A stretch of 64,000 nt of DNA, taken from NCBI GenBank assembly GCA_024743255.1, contig JANSWY010000004.1, forward strand, positions 62,001-126,000. The letters run 5' to 3'. Both the position numbers and the translations under genes were made by a program. This document shows positions 9,093 through 18,686 of this stretch, piece after piece; the first letter of the stretch is position 1; every line of letters starts with the position of its first letter. This DNA comes from a bacterium (GTDB lineage Bacteria; Bacteroidota; Bacteroidia; Cytophagales; Cyclobacteriaceae). The notes below the pieces were generated by a model that made no database searches, was not told the origin of the DNA, and was given only the letters and a program-made list of their open reading frames with translations.

Positions 9093-9458
9093 GTGAATAT
9101 AGAAGAATACCGAGAGTACTGCATTTCAAAAGCCGGAGTAACTGAGAGTTTTCCATTTGATAGCAACACATTAGTCTTTAAGGTGATGAATAAAATGTTT
9201 GCTCTGGCAAATGTCGATCAGTTTGTAAGCATCAATCTAAAGTGCGATCCCGAATATGCTGTTGAGTTAAGAGAGCAATACGAGGGAATCATTCCGGGCT
9301 ATCACATGAATAAAAAGCACTGGAATACGGTTAGCGTCAACCAGGATGTTTCTGACAAGATGATCTACCAATTTATTGACGATTCCTACAATCTCATAGC
9401 AGCGAGTTTACCAAAGAAAGATAAGCTTGCACTTGAAGAACTTAAAAAGCAATCATGA
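9093..9458 (+). CDS. MmcQ/YjbR family DNA-binding-like protein
   Basis: The protein has 121 residues and starts with GTG at 9093. It shows the family pattern: EEYREYCISKAGVTESFPFD, VFKVMNKMFALANVD, SINLKCDPEYAVELREQY, then IIPGYHMNKKHWNTV. YjbR/MmcQ proteins adopt a double-wing CyaY-like fold. They are widely distributed single-domain proteins often labelled DNA-binding, although a physiological role is not established. The stop overlaps the start of the SGNH hydrolase by four bases (ATGA), so this gene is in one operon with its neighbours from ispG on. Confidence 0.87.
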   Translation: MNIEEYREYCISKAGVTESFPFDSNTLVFKVMNKMFALANVDQFVSINLKCDPEYAVELREQYEGIIPGYHMNKKHWNTVSVNQDVSDKMIYQFIDDSYNLIAASLPKKDKLALEELKKQS

Positions 9459-10150
9459 AATATCTCTATAAAGTCATTGCATTTGTTGCTATTTTGGTCA
9501 GCTTTGGAAGCGTCAATGCACAAACTACAAACAACATGAGCTCTGAAAAAATATCTTTTTTAGCGTTAGGTGATTCATATACTATAGGGGAGTCCGTAGA
9601 TGAAAGTGAAAGGTGGCCAATGCAGTTAGCTTCCCGGTTATCGGCGAAGGGAGTTACGTTGGATCCGGTTAAAATTATTGCCACTACAGGCTGGACAACA
9701 GATGAGCTTCAAAGTGGAATTAGCAAAGCTAAAATAGAAGGAAATACTTATGGATTAGTCTCTCTTTTGATAGGGGTAAATAATCAATATCGAGGCTATC
9801 CAATTGATCAATATAAACAACAATTTAAGCAGCTATTGGAACAAGCAATTTTGTTTGCCGGGGGGGATGTGAAGAAGGTGTTTGTAGTATCTATACCAGA
9901 CTATGGAGTAACACCATTTGCTAAGGAAAAAGATCCGGCAAAAATTGCGAGGGAACTGGACGATTACAATGCAATTGCCTTGGAAATATCCAAAAGTATG
10001 GGAGTGGAGTTTTTTGATATAACTCCGGGTTCAAAACTAGCGGCTGAAGACCCGGAATTAGTAGCAGAAGACGGATTACACCCATCTGGTAAAATGTACT
10101 CTAATTGGGTGGATTTGATCGAGGAGTGGACTTACAATACCCTGAAATAG
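9455..10150 (+). CDS. Exported SGNH/GDSL-family hydrolase
   Basis: The protein has 231 residues. A signal peptide (MKYLYKVIAFVAILVSFGSVNA) is followed by block I with the nucleophile, FLALGDSYTIGE (S41). Block III is LIGVNNQYRG, where the usual GxND is GVNN, and block V is EDGLHPSG (D206, H209). These are the GDSL esterase/lysophospholipase marks. It probably acts as an esterase in the periplasm or outside the cell; the substrate is not visible. The replacement of the block III Asp by Asn is common in this subgroup. It ends the ispG-yjbR transcription run; a 122-bp gap separates it from the next gene. Confidence 0.88.
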   Translation: MKYLYKVIAFVAILVSFGSVNAQTTNNMSSEKISFLALGDSYTIGESVDESERWPMQLASRLSAKGVTLDPVKIIATTGWTTDELQSGISKAKIEGNTYGLVSLLIGVNNQYRGYPIDQYKQQFKQLLEQAILFAGGDVKKVFVVSIPDYGVTPFAKEKDPAKIARELDDYNAIALEISKSMGVEFFDITPGSKLAAEDPELVAEDGLHPSGKMYSNWVDLIEEWTYNTLK

Positions 10151-10272
10151 TCGATTTTTTCAATAAATTCATCGAAGAGTTCAATCGTAACAAAATAATT
10201 GCATTTATTTTGAGTTCAAATCATAAATAATTCTAATTTAGAACAAAAAAGAGTGTAGGTACACCTTTCTAA

Positions 10273-11184
10273 ATGCGACTGCTTAGAATCATCTTTTGTG
10301 TTATGCTGATGGCGATGGTAATCTCATCATGCCAAGACAAGGTTATATGCCCTGCTTTTCAGAGCACCTATATCCTTGATGATTCAGTGCGTCAAACCTA
10401 CTTTTCATACCTATGGAAACTAGACGAAGCGGAACGTCAATCATACCTTGCTCAACAAGCTGCCAAAGACACTATTCCTGATGAAGTTTCTACTACTCCA
10501 AGAGCTGAATATTTCGCTTATGTGGAGCCATACATTCCACCGGTAGAACAGGTTAAAAAGAACAAATACGGTATCATAAGATACCAACCATATTTACTCA
10601 AGCAATTTAGAATGAGAACTGCTCCAATGGAGAACGTTCTGGGACTACCAAAAGAACCTGAAGTAATAGATGATCAGGGACAATTTGTAGCGTCTGATTT
10701 CCAGCCTGGAGATTCGTTATCCGTTAGTACAGATTCACTATCTCTTGCTGTGAATGACTCGGTCAATTACGCTGATACTATTGTAGTGGATGTGCCTCTG
10801 GCCGTTAGGGTAGAAGAAGACAAGGGGCCTAAGTATTTATATAAGTATGATCCTGAAAACAGAGTTTACAATATGGATCAGGTTTATTACAATAAGTATT
10901 TCGGAGAGCAGCTAGTCTACAAGCCACCAAAGAAATTACCTGAACAACCTCAGGACTCACTGGCTGAAGAGAAGCAAGGATTCTTCAAGCGTTTATTCGG
11001 AGGAGGAAGAGCGAGCTTTGAAGCTGATAGTACTTACAATATAGATGCGTTGATTGAATCAACAGGTCAGCAAATCGAATCAGATTCTACTTCCGTGGAA
11101 GATGATGGTTTCGGTAACTTCCCTTCAAATGATCCTAATGTTCCTGAAGAGAATGAGGAAGAAGGCGAAGAAGGTGGAAACTAA
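10273..11184 (+). CDS. Hypothetical lipoprotein with acidic C-terminus
   Basis: The protein has 303 residues. A lipoprotein signal ends in VISSC with C20, followed by QDKVICPAFQSTYILDD. The middle has many Tyr and Pro residues (KYGIIRYQPYLLKQFRMRT) and a Ser-Asp segment DSLSVSTDSLSLAVNDS. A short cluster GFFKRLFGGGRASF sits near 245, and the end is a run of Glu and Gly (PNVPEENEEEGEEGG). It is likely anchored in the outer membrane. I know similar hypothetical proteins from Cytophagales but no named domain. Convergent leuS starts 50 bp downstream on the other strand. Confidence 0.7.
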   Translation: MRLLRIIFCVMLMAMVISSCQDKVICPAFQSTYILDDSVRQTYFSYLWKLDEAERQSYLAQQAAKDTIPDEVSTTPRAEYFAYVEPYIPPVEQVKKNKYGIIRYQPYLLKQFRMRTAPMENVLGLPKEPEVIDDQGQFVASDFQPGDSLSVSTDSLSLAVNDSVNYADTIVVDVPLAVRVEEDKGPKYLYKYDPENRVYNMDQVYYNKYFGEQLVYKPPKKLPEQPQDSLAEEKQGFFKRLFGGGRASFEADSTYNIDALIESTGQQIESDSTSVEDDGFGNFPSNDPNVPEENEEEGEEGGN

Positions 11185-11234
11185 AAAGCCAGACGATTTC
11201 TCATCTGGCTCAATATCCTATTTTTCATTTTGGC

Positions 11235-14000
11235 TTATACCACAATGTTTACTATTCGCTTAGGAACAATGATTACTTTCTTAGGAGTCTTTCCTTCAGT
11301 CCATTTTTGAACTACCTCAGAAGCTAGTACCTGCTTTTCAATATCTGCAGCTGGCATGTCTAAAGCAAAACTCATTTTAGTTCTCATCTTTCCATTGATG
11401 GAAATCGGATACTCATGAGAAGCTTCAACCACATATTCTGATTTGAATTCAGGATATTGTGCATAGCTGATACTTTCAGTGTGCCCAAGTTTGGTCCAAA
11501 TCTCTTCGCAGACATGAGGTGCGAAAGGAGATAGAATTATTGTTAACGGTTCAAGGATCTCTCTTTTGTTGCACTTCAATGTGATCAATTCATTCACAGT
11601 AATCATGAAATGACTTACTGAGGTATTCAATGAAAGATTATCAACATCTTCGGAGATCTTATTAATTGCCTTATGAAGTACTTTCAATTCATCAGCACTT
11701 GCTTTATCATCAGAAATCTTAAACTCTTCAGAAGCGTGGAATAGATTCCAGAACTTTCTTAAGAACTTTGATACACCATCAATACCATGAGTATTCCAAG
11801 GTTTGAATTGCTCTAGAGGTCCTAAGAACATTTCATACATTCTCAATGTATCAGCTCCGTATTTTTCTACAATGTCATCCGGGTTAACTACATTATGTAG
11901 TCTCTTCGACATCTTTTCAACCTCAGCCTCGCATACAAACTGTCCGTCTTCTAAAATGAATTCGGCATCTGCCAAATCAGGTCTCCATTGTTTGAACTTC
12001 TCGATATCCAGAATATCATTTTCAACAAGACTCACATCAACGTGAAGCTTATTGACTTCATAGTCCTTAGCCAGGTTTTTAGAAACAAACTTATTGGTAC
12101 CATTAATTCTGCTGACAATACTTGACCTTCCCTGGATCATTCCCTGGTTGATCAATTTCTTTGCATATTCTTTTACTCCAACATGTCCTAAATCGTAAAG
12201 GAACTTGGTCCAGAATCTGGAATACAATAAGTGACCAGTAGCGTGCTCAGAACCTCCTAAATACAAATCAACATCTTGCCAGTATTTCAATGCTTCCTCA
12301 CTTGCAAACTCCTTATCATTGCCTGCATCCATATATCTGAAGAAATACCAGCTGGAACCTGCCCAACCAGGCATTGTAGTCATCTCATATGGGTGCCCAA
12401 CATCTGTACTCCAGTTTTCAGCTCTACCTAAAGGAGGTTCACCATCTTCTGTTGGCAAGAATTTATCAACTGAAGGTAACTCAAGCGGTAACTTATCATC
12501 TTCCAATAATCTCGGAATACCATTCTCAAAATAAACCGGGAATGGCTCACCCCAATATCTCTGACGACCAAAAATGGCATCTCTTATTTTGTAATTGACT
12601 TTTGCAGAGCCAATACCTTTCTCTTCTACAAACTCGATTGCCTTCAATGTAGCATCTGCAGGAGACAAACCATCCAAGATTTCGGAATTCATCATGATTC
12701 CTTCTTTTGTTGGGTCAGCTTGCTCCGAAACATCGGTTCCTTCAATAATTGGTCTAATATTAAGATCGAAGTGCTTTGCGAAATCAAAATCTCTTTGGTC
12801 TCCTGAAGGAACAGCCATCACAGCACCAGTACCATATCCTGCCAATACATAATCAGCTATGTAAACTGGAATCTTCTCCTCATTAAATGGATTGATTGCA
12901 TAAGAGCCCGTGAACATTCCAGACACAGTCTTCACATCACTCATTCTTTCTCTTTCAGATCTGTTCTTAGCTTTTGTAACATAAGCATCCACAGCTTCTT
13001 TTTGATCAGGAGTGGTTAACCATTCCACCATTTCACTCTCAGGAGCAACAACCATGAAGGTAACACCATATATAGTGTCAATTCTGGTGGTGAATACTTT
13101 AATAGTGTTGGCTGTATTCTCAACCTGGAAAGAAACCTCAGCACCCAAAGACTTACCAATCCAGTTTCTTTGCATTTCTTTGATTGGTTCTGGCCAGTCT
13201 ACTGTGTCAAGGTCATTTAATAATCTTTCTGCATATGCAGTAATCCTCATTGACCACTGCGGCATCTTCTTTCTTTCTACCGGATGACCACCTCTCTCAG
13301 AAAATCCGTCTTTTACCTCATCGTTTGAAAGTACAGTTCCAAGTGCAGGACACCAGTTCACAGTAGTTTCAGCGATATAGGTCAATCTATATTTTAATAG
13401 AATTTCTTCCTTTTTCTTCTCATCAAAACCTTTCCATTCATCTGCTGTAAATGATGGAGTATCTTCATCACAAGCTGCATTGATTTCGCTATTGCCATTT
13501 TTTTCAAATGCCTCAACCAATAAATCAATTTTTTCTGCTTTGTCAGAAGTATTGTTGTACCAGCTATTATAAAGTTGTTTGAAGATCCACTGTGTCCACT
13601 TGTAGAAAGATGGATCACTGGTTCTTACTTCTTTATCCCAATCGTAAGAGAAACCGATGTTTTCTAATTGCTCTTTATATCTGGTAATATTTTTCTCAGT
13701 AGTTACAGCAGGATGTTGACCAGTTTGAATGGCATATTGCTCTGCAGGTAGACCAAATGCATCAAATCCCATTGGATGTAATACATTAAACCCATTGAGC
13801 CTTTTAAACCTTGAAACTATATCAGTTGCTATATATCCCAGAGGGTGTCCCACATGTAGTCCTGCCCCCGAAGGATATGGAAACATGTCCAATGCATAGA
13901 ATTTAGGTTTAGAGTGATCTACTTTGGCGCTGAAAGTTTTATTTTCCTTCCAAAATTTTTGCCACTTCTTCTCAATTTCCTGATGTTTATATTCAGCCAT
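11235..14000 (-). CDS. leuS: Leucyl-tRNA synthetase
   Basis: LeuS charges tRNA-Leu with leucine. The protein has 921 residues when the ATG at 14000 is used (MAEYKHQEIEKKWQKFW). The frame stays open 45 bases further upstream, but that part (IALILGSLFEKSAI) overlaps the likely promoter and is not LeuS-like. The HIGH motif is PSGAGLHVGHPLGY (about 40-53), the CP1 editing domain is in the middle (TTRIDTIYGVTFMVVAPE; GYGTGAVMAVPSGDQRDFDF), and KMSKR appears as EKMSKRLHNVVNP. The C-terminal anticodon and vicinal domains end in IIVPKRIVNIVV. The length is somewhat above the usual 800-880, as in other Bacteroidota that carry an insertion before the editing domain. Confidence 0.97.
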   Translation of the reverse strand: MAEYKHQEIEKKWQKFWKENKTFSAKVDHSKPKFYALDMFPYPSGAGLHVGHPLGYIATDIVSRFKRLNGFNVLHPMGFDAFGLPAEQYAIQTGQHPAVTTEKNITRYKEQLENIGFSYDWDKEVRTSDPSFYKWTQWIFKQLYNSWYNNTSDKAEKIDLLVEAFEKNGNSEINAACDEDTPSFTADEWKGFDEKKKEEILLKYRLTYIAETTVNWCPALGTVLSNDEVKDGFSERGGHPVERKKMPQWSMRITAYAERLLNDLDTVDWPEPIKEMQRNWIGKSLGAEVSFQVENTANTIKVFTTRIDTIYGVTFMVVAPESEMVEWLTTPDQKEAVDAYVTKAKNRSERERMSDVKTVSGMFTGSYAINPFNEEKIPVYIADYVLAGYGTGAVMAVPSGDQRDFDFAKHFDLNIRPIIEGTDVSEQADPTKEGIMMNSEILDGLSPADATLKAIEFVEEKGIGSAKVNYKIRDAIFGRQRYWGEPFPVYFENGIPRLLEDDKLPLELPSVDKFLPTEDGEPPLGRAENWSTDVGHPYEMTTMPGWAGSSWYFFRYMDAGNDKEFASEEALKYWQDVDLYLGGSEHATGHLLYSRFWTKFLYDLGHVGVKEYAKKLINQGMIQGRSSIVSRINGTNKFVSKNLAKDYEVNKLHVDVSLVENDILDIEKFKQWRPDLADAEFILEDGQFVCEAEVEKMSKRLHNVVNPDDIVEKYGADTLRMYEMFLGPLEQFKPWNTHGIDGVSKFLRKFWNLFHASEEFKISDDKASADELKVLHKAINKISEDVDNLSLNTSVSHFMITVNELITLKCNKREILEPLTIILSPFAPHVCEEIWTKLGHTESISYAQYPEFKSEYVVEASHEYPISINGKMRTKMSFALDMPAADIEKQVLASEVVQKWTEGKTPKKVIIVPKRIVNIVV

Positions 14001-14027
14001 TATCGCAGATTTTTCAAATAAAGAGCC

Positions 14028-14035
14028 CAAAATTA
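14028..14035 (-). promoter_or_regulatory. Putative leuS promoter, Bacteroidota -7 element
   Basis: On the minus strand the octamer reads TAATTTTG, an exact match to the Bacteroidota housekeeping -7 consensus TANNTTTG. It lies 28 bases upstream of the preferred leuS ATG, giving a leader of about 20 bases. The upstream -33 TTTG element is not clear; only a T-rich stretch is found at the right distance. The position supports the shorter LeuS start. Confidence 0.45.
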
Positions 14036-14137
14036 GTGCTATCAATGGCAGAATAAAATATTTATGAAATAAAATTATAGAAGAATGGAAACCTCTTTAG
14101 AAACCGGATGTCTATAGAGAAAAAAAGGATCAAAACA

Positions 14138-15073
14138 ATGACAAGAATACTATGTACTTTATTGGTGACTTTAGTGACATTCTCATTAATGGCACAATCG
14201 AATGAGAATGAAGGAGAGACTCCAGCTGATTCAGTGCAAACGGAACCAACTCTAGTCGAAAACGACACTACAAAAACTCAAACTCCAGTAGTGAAAGACA
14301 CTACAAGAACCCCACAGGTCAAACCCGTTCCTCAGGATACGGCAAAAACTCCAACTCCAAAACCTATCGTAAAAGATAATTCACCAACTCCACAAGATGG
14401 AGAAAATGAAGAGCCCAAAATCATCTACTACCAGACTGTAAAAGGAGATAGAGATGATGACGATGATGATGATTATCGATATAGATATAGAAACGATAAT
14501 GTAAAGGTCAGAAACAGAGGATCTCATCGTGATATCAAGACTCTTGCTGGTAATATGAGTCACAGCGGTGGATTTGGTGCCATTTCTTTCAAAAGTACTG
14601 AGTTGAGAGATGAGGCAATTGTGTTTGCCGGATTAAGAGGTGGATGGATTGTAAACAGAACCTTAGGTATTGGTTTTGAAGCTTACGGCGCTATACCTAC
14701 CGCAAAGTTCGATGATATTATTCCTGAAAGTGTAGTAACACTAGGAGGATATGGAGGTATGTTTCTTGAATTAATATTCTTCTCGAATCAGGTGATTCAC
14801 GTGACATTCCCTGTTTCAGGTGGTGCTGGTTACCTTGGATATTATGAAGATTGGGAAAATGCCAATAACAATTATTCCAATGACTTGATTGATGAAGATA
14901 TTTTCTGGTACGTAGAACCTGGAGTTGATTTGGAATTGAATGTGTCCAGAAATTTCAGATTAGCAGGTGGTGTAAGTAAGAGGTTTACACAGGATATGGA
15001 ATTAATCAATACCGAAGCAAAAGATTTTGAAACACTTAGTTATTTCCTTACTCTCAAAATAGGAAGTTTCTAA
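14138..15073 (+). CDS. Putative outer-membrane protein with TP-rich linker and Asp run
   Basis: The ATG at 14138 is preferred to 14108 because it starts a signal peptide directly (MTRILCTLLVTLVTFSLMA). The 311-residue product has a linker rich in Thr, Pro and Lys with repeated KDTTRTP/QDTAKTP/KDNSPTP units. Next is a run of eight acidic residues (DRDDDDDDDYRYRYR) and then a region of alternating polar and hydrophobic residues from about 130 to the end, finishing with the aromatic-ended LTLKIGSF. That end and the Gly-rich strands suggest a small outer-membrane beta-barrel. The acidic run may bind cations. No family is recognised. A terminator follows at 15113. Confidence 0.7.
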   Translation: MTRILCTLLVTLVTFSLMAQSNENEGETPADSVQTEPTLVENDTTKTQTPVVKDTTRTPQVKPVPQDTAKTPTPKPIVKDNSPTPQDGENEEPKIIYYQTVKGDRDDDDDDDYRYRYRNDNVKVRNRGSHRDIKTLAGNMSHSGGFGAISFKSTELRDEAIVFAGLRGGWIVNRTLGIGFEAYGAIPTAKFDDIIPESVVTLGGYGGMFLELIFFSNQVIHVTFPVSGGAGYLGYYEDWENANNNYSNDLIDEDIFWYVEPGVDLELNVSRNFRLAGGVSKRFTQDMELINTEAKDFETLSYFLTLKIGSF

Positions 15074-15112
15074 TGTGCAATAAGATAGTGTGTATGAGAT
15101 AATAGGTTGAGG

Positions 15113-15140
15113 GTCCCGTTTTGTGCGGGACTTTTCTTTT
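15113..15140 (+). terminator. Rho-independent terminator after the barrel protein gene
   Basis: A six-base-pair GC-rich stem, GTCCCG (15113-15118) and CGGGAC (15126-15131), with a seven-base loop, is followed directly by TTTTCTTTT. It sits 40 bases after the stop of the 14138 gene. Confidence 0.85.
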
Positions 15141-15257
15141 ATGTACCTGTTTAGTGCCACTAAAATACGTTACCGCCCAATTAAGTAAATGCATTTATCT
15201 ATTACTCTGGACTTTATTAGTTTCACGCCTTAACAACAAACAAAAATTCACAGTAAT

Positions 15258-17819
15258 ATGAAAGTATTTGGTAGTCGAATTTTGGCGGTTGCTTTATTGG
15301 CATGTTTGATGACAGTAAGTACTGCTGAGGCTCAAAAGAAGAAAAAGAAAGGAAAGGATGCTGCTACTGAAGTCAAGAAAGATAAGAATAAAGGCAAGTC
15401 AGTATCTGCAACAGTGAAGGATATGATGAAGACCGAAGGGTTGTTCACCTTCTACAGAGATTCTACTACTGGTTCTATGAAGATGGTCATTAACCAGGAC
15501 CAAATCGATCAGGAGTTTATTCACTTCTACTACATAGAAAACGGAGCAACAGAAGCTTCTGCCTTCAAAGGACAGTTCAGAGGTTCAAGAATATTTAAGA
15601 TTGAAAAGTACTTTGATAAAATTGAATTCGTAACTCAAAACACATCTTCCTACTTCGATCCGGAAAATGCACTTAGCAAATCTGCTGATGCTAACTTCTC
15701 AAGAGCGATTGTTTTCTCAGGTAAAATTGAAGCTGGAGACGAGAAAGAAGGGAAGTATCTGATTAACGCAGATGACCTTTTCTTGAAAGAGACTGTAGGT
15801 ATGGTGAAATTCCCATCATTCTCACAGAACCCTAGAGCATTCAAACTCGGTAGTCTTAGCAAGTCCAAAACAAAATACAGAGGAGTAAAAGGTTATCCGG
15901 AAAACTCAGATGTAGTTGTTGAATACGTTTATGAAAACGCATTACCGAAGAACTTTGGATCAAGAGCTGTTACAGATGCCAGAAATGTAAGTATCACTGT
16001 ACAGCACAGTTTAATTGAAGTTCCTGAAAATAACTTCCAGCCAAGATTTGATGATCCTAGAGTTGGATACTTCATGCAGCAGGTAAATGACATGACATCA
16101 ACTGAAGCTGTTACATACAGAGATATCATCAACAGATGGGACTTACAAAAGAAAGATCCTTCTGCAGCAATCTCTGAACCTGTAGAGCCAATTACATGGT
16201 GGATTGAAAACACAACTCCAGAAGAATTCAGACCTACGATTGAAGCAGGTGTTTTAGAATGGAATAAGGCATTTGAAAAAGCAGGTTTCAAGAATGCGAT
16301 GGTAGTTAAAGTACAACCAGATGATGCTGAATGGGATGCTGGGGATATCAGATACAATGTATTAAGATGGACTTCCTCTCCAAATCCTCCATTTGGTGGT
16401 TACGGTCCTAGTTTTGTGAATCCTAGAACTGGCCAGATTCTTGGAGCAGACATCATGTTGGAATTTGTATTCCATACTAATAGAGTGAAATACGACAAGC
16501 TTTTTGCTTTCCACGAAGATCATGCATTTGATGCTGACGAGATCAACCCATTACTTCATAATGAGTATTTCTGTTCATTTGGTGAGACCATGCAAATGAA
16601 TAACCTGTTTGGTCAGGCTGCATTGAAATCATTCGGTGCTTCAGATCTTGAAATGGAAGGAATGAAGAAGGAAGCAATGATGCAGTTGATCATGCACGAG
16701 GTTGGACATACTTTGGGTCTTAATCACAATATGAAGTCAAGCCAGAACCTTTCGGTTGATCAATTATATGATAAGTCATTTACACAAGGTATTTCTTTGA
16801 CAGGCTCTATCATGGATTACGCTAATATCAACGTTACTCCAAACAGAGAAGACCAGGGACAATATTATTCTGTAACTGTAGGACCTTATGATATCTGGGC
16901 GATTGAGTTCGGTTATACACCGACTGATGAAGCTGGACTTAATAAAATACTAAGCAGATCAACAGATCCTCAGCTAATATTTGGAAATGATGCTGACGAT
17001 ATGAGATCTCCTGGTAAAGCAATTGACCCAAGAGTTAACGTAAGTGACCTTTCTAATGATCAAATCAGATACATGTCTGATAGAATTGAGATGGTGAACG
17101 ATGTAATGGAGTCACTAAAAGGAAAGTATTTAACAGATGGCAATACTTACCAGGAATTCAGACAAGCATTCTATATGCTACACAGACAATATGCCAATGC
17201 TCTCAACGTAATGTCAAGATTCGTAGGTGGTGTTTATGTTGATAGATCAGTAGTAGGACAGGAGGGAGCTTCTATGCCATATACTCCAGTTTCATACAAA
17301 GATCAGAAGAGAGCGATGAATGCATTGGCTAAATATGCTTTTGCTCCGAATGCGTATGATGTTCCAGACGGACTCTTTAACTATATGGCTGTACAAAGAA
17401 GAGGATTCAACTTCTTTGGAAACAATGAAGATCCAAAACTTCATGACAGAGTGTTATCATCTCAGAAGTCTGTGTTGAACCACATTCTTCATTATACTAC
17501 TCTTCAAAGGATTTCTGATTCAGAATTATATGGTAATGAATATAGTTTGTCAGAATATATGGTTGATTTGAATGATGCCATCTTCAAAGCTGATACATAT
17601 ACTGCAGTGAACACTTACAGACAAAATTTACAAGTAGAGTATACGAACAGGTTAATTGCGATTATTGGATCAGACAATCAAACTACATTGGCAAAATCAA
17701 TGGCACTATACAATTTGAACAATATTAAAAAGATTGCAAATACTTCTTCAAGAGATATTTCGACTAAAGCACACAGGCAACATTTAGCCTTGTTAATCGA
17801 CAATGCACTAGAAAAGTAA
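15258..17819 (+). CDS. Exported zinc-dependent metalloprotease (DUF5117/DUF5118 type)
   Basis: The protein has 853 residues. It has a signal peptide (MKVFGSRILAVALLACLMTVSTAEA), a lysine-rich stretch (QKKKKKGKDAATEVKKDKNK), the DUF5118 and DUF5117 region, and the extended zinc motif HEVGHTLGLNH (H480, E481, H484, H490), as in metzincins. The Met-turn could be GSIMDYANI about 40 residues later. This DUF5117-DUF5118-metzincin build is a known Bacteroidota/Proteobacteria secreted peptidase family, and length is normal. It probably acts in the periplasm or outside; the substrate is unknown. No sorting domain of the T9SS type is seen at the C-terminus (ends ALLIDNALEK). Confidence 0.92.
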   Translation: MKVFGSRILAVALLACLMTVSTAEAQKKKKKGKDAATEVKKDKNKGKSVSATVKDMMKTEGLFTFYRDSTTGSMKMVINQDQIDQEFIHFYYIENGATEASAFKGQFRGSRIFKIEKYFDKIEFVTQNTSSYFDPENALSKSADANFSRAIVFSGKIEAGDEKEGKYLINADDLFLKETVGMVKFPSFSQNPRAFKLGSLSKSKTKYRGVKGYPENSDVVVEYVYENALPKNFGSRAVTDARNVSITVQHSLIEVPENNFQPRFDDPRVGYFMQQVNDMTSTEAVTYRDIINRWDLQKKDPSAAISEPVEPITWWIENTTPEEFRPTIEAGVLEWNKAFEKAGFKNAMVVKVQPDDAEWDAGDIRYNVLRWTSSPNPPFGGYGPSFVNPRTGQILGADIMLEFVFHTNRVKYDKLFAFHEDHAFDADEINPLLHNEYFCSFGETMQMNNLFGQAALKSFGASDLEMEGMKKEAMMQLIMHEVGHTLGLNHNMKSSQNLSVDQLYDKSFTQGISLTGSIMDYANINVTPNREDQGQYYSVTVGPYDIWAIEFGYTPTDEAGLNKILSRSTDPQLIFGNDADDMRSPGKAIDPRVNVSDLSNDQIRYMSDRIEMVNDVMESLKGKYLTDGNTYQEFRQAFYMLHRQYANALNVMSRFVGGVYVDRSVVGQEGASMPYTPVSYKDQKRAMNALAKYAFAPNAYDVPDGLFNYMAVQRRGFNFFGNNEDPKLHDRVLSSQKSVLNHILHYTTLQRISDSELYGNEYSLSEYMVDLNDAIFKADTYTAVNTYRQNLQVEYTNRLIAIIGSDNQTTLAKSMALYNLNNIKKIANTSSRDISTKAHRQHLALLIDNALEK

Positions 17820-17843
17820 AGTAATAGTTTATAAAAATTGTAG

Positions 17844-17874
17844 AAAGAGCCCTCCTTGAGGGCTCTTTTTTTTG
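17844..17874 (+). terminator. Rho-independent terminator after the metalloprotease gene
   Basis: A perfect 11-base-pair stem AAAGAGCCCTC (17844-17854) and GAGGGCTCTTT (17858-17868) with a CTT loop runs into a T tract. It begins 25 bases after the stop. Confidence 0.92.
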
Positions 17875-18040
17875 TTTAAGCCATTAAAATTCCGAAAAAA
17901 TGCTAACTTAATAGAGGACAATTTGTAGCCGAATACTTTGATTTCATAGTTCGTGAAAAACGGTTTGTCGAAAACGGAAATCCAAACAAGTATATTCTCG
18001 GTTAAATACTACAACTTTACATTAAGAATAAGACGAAAAG

Positions 18041-18610
18041 ATGCTCACTGAACTACAAGAACGTAAACTCATTCACTACTTTGATATTCTCGATCACAAC
18101 GGGAATGGGTCAATTGAGGAGGATGATTTTTCTGGAGTGGGAGAAAATTTATGTGTGCTATGGGATATCTTGCCTGGAACAAAAGAATACAAGAAAATTA
18201 TCTCAAGTGTCACCCAACAATGGACAGGTTTGTTAGCCAGTATCGGCAATAATAATCTGGAGAGTGCAACCAAAGAAGAGTGGTTGGATTTCGCAGACAG
18301 GTACATTGTAAATGGAGAGAAAAAGGACTATGACGTTTATGTAAAGAACGTTGTGGAAGGAATCTTCGGAATGTTTGATCAGAATGGGGATAACGTGATT
18401 AGTTTCAAGGAATATATTGATCTATTCATGGCATTCAGGATTGAAATCCGACATTCAGCAAAGTCTTTTGTAAACATGGATGTTAACAATGATGGATTCA
18501 TCAGCAAGCAGGAGCTTGAGTTAGCAGTAGAAGAGTTTTACAGAAGCGATGATCCTGACGCCAAAGGAAACTGGTTGTTTGGAGACTGGGAAAGAGTAAT
18601 GAGCGTGTAA
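18041..18610 (+). CDS. EF-hand calcium-binding protein, calerythrin-like
   Basis: The protein has 189 residues, no signal peptide, and is therefore cytoplasmic. Three canonical EF-hand loops are visible: DHNGNGSIEEDD (about 18-29), DQNGDNVISFKE (about 113-124) and DVNNDGFISKQE (about 147-158). A fourth, degenerate helix-loop-helix lies between the first and second. The arrangement, size and first-helix start resemble calerythrin and sarcoplasmic calcium-binding protein. These act as Ca2+ buffers or sensors; the role in this organism is unknown. It has no operon partner: a terminator precedes it and a bidirectional one follows. Confidence 0.88.
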   Translation: MLTELQERKLIHYFDILDHNGNGSIEEDDFSGVGENLCVLWDILPGTKEYKKIISSVTQQWTGLLASIGNNNLESATKEEWLDFADRYIVNGEKKDYDVYVKNVVEGIFGMFDQNGDNVISFKEYIDLFMAFRIEIRHSAKSFVNMDVNNDGFISKQELELAVEEFYRSDDPDAKGNWLFGDWERVMSV

Positions 18611-18652
18611 ACGCTATAAAGATATAGTTTAAGTAAGGTTGATTTGGTTGAT

Positions 18653-18682
18653 AAAAGGTGCAGGATTTTCCCGCACCTTTTT
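18653..18682. terminator. Bidirectional terminator between EF-hand and kinase genes
   Basis: Arms AAAAGGTGC (18653-18661) and GCACCTTTT (18673-18681) form a nine-base-pair stem, extended by GG/CC. A and T runs flank it on both sides, so it can stop transcription from the EF-hand gene (plus) and from the kinase gene (minus), which converge here. Confidence 0.88.
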
Positions 18683-18686
18683 CATT

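Noticed and set aside
14001-14045. Upstream extension of leuS
   Set aside because: It crosses a good -7 promoter element and codes an unlike hydrophobic peptide.
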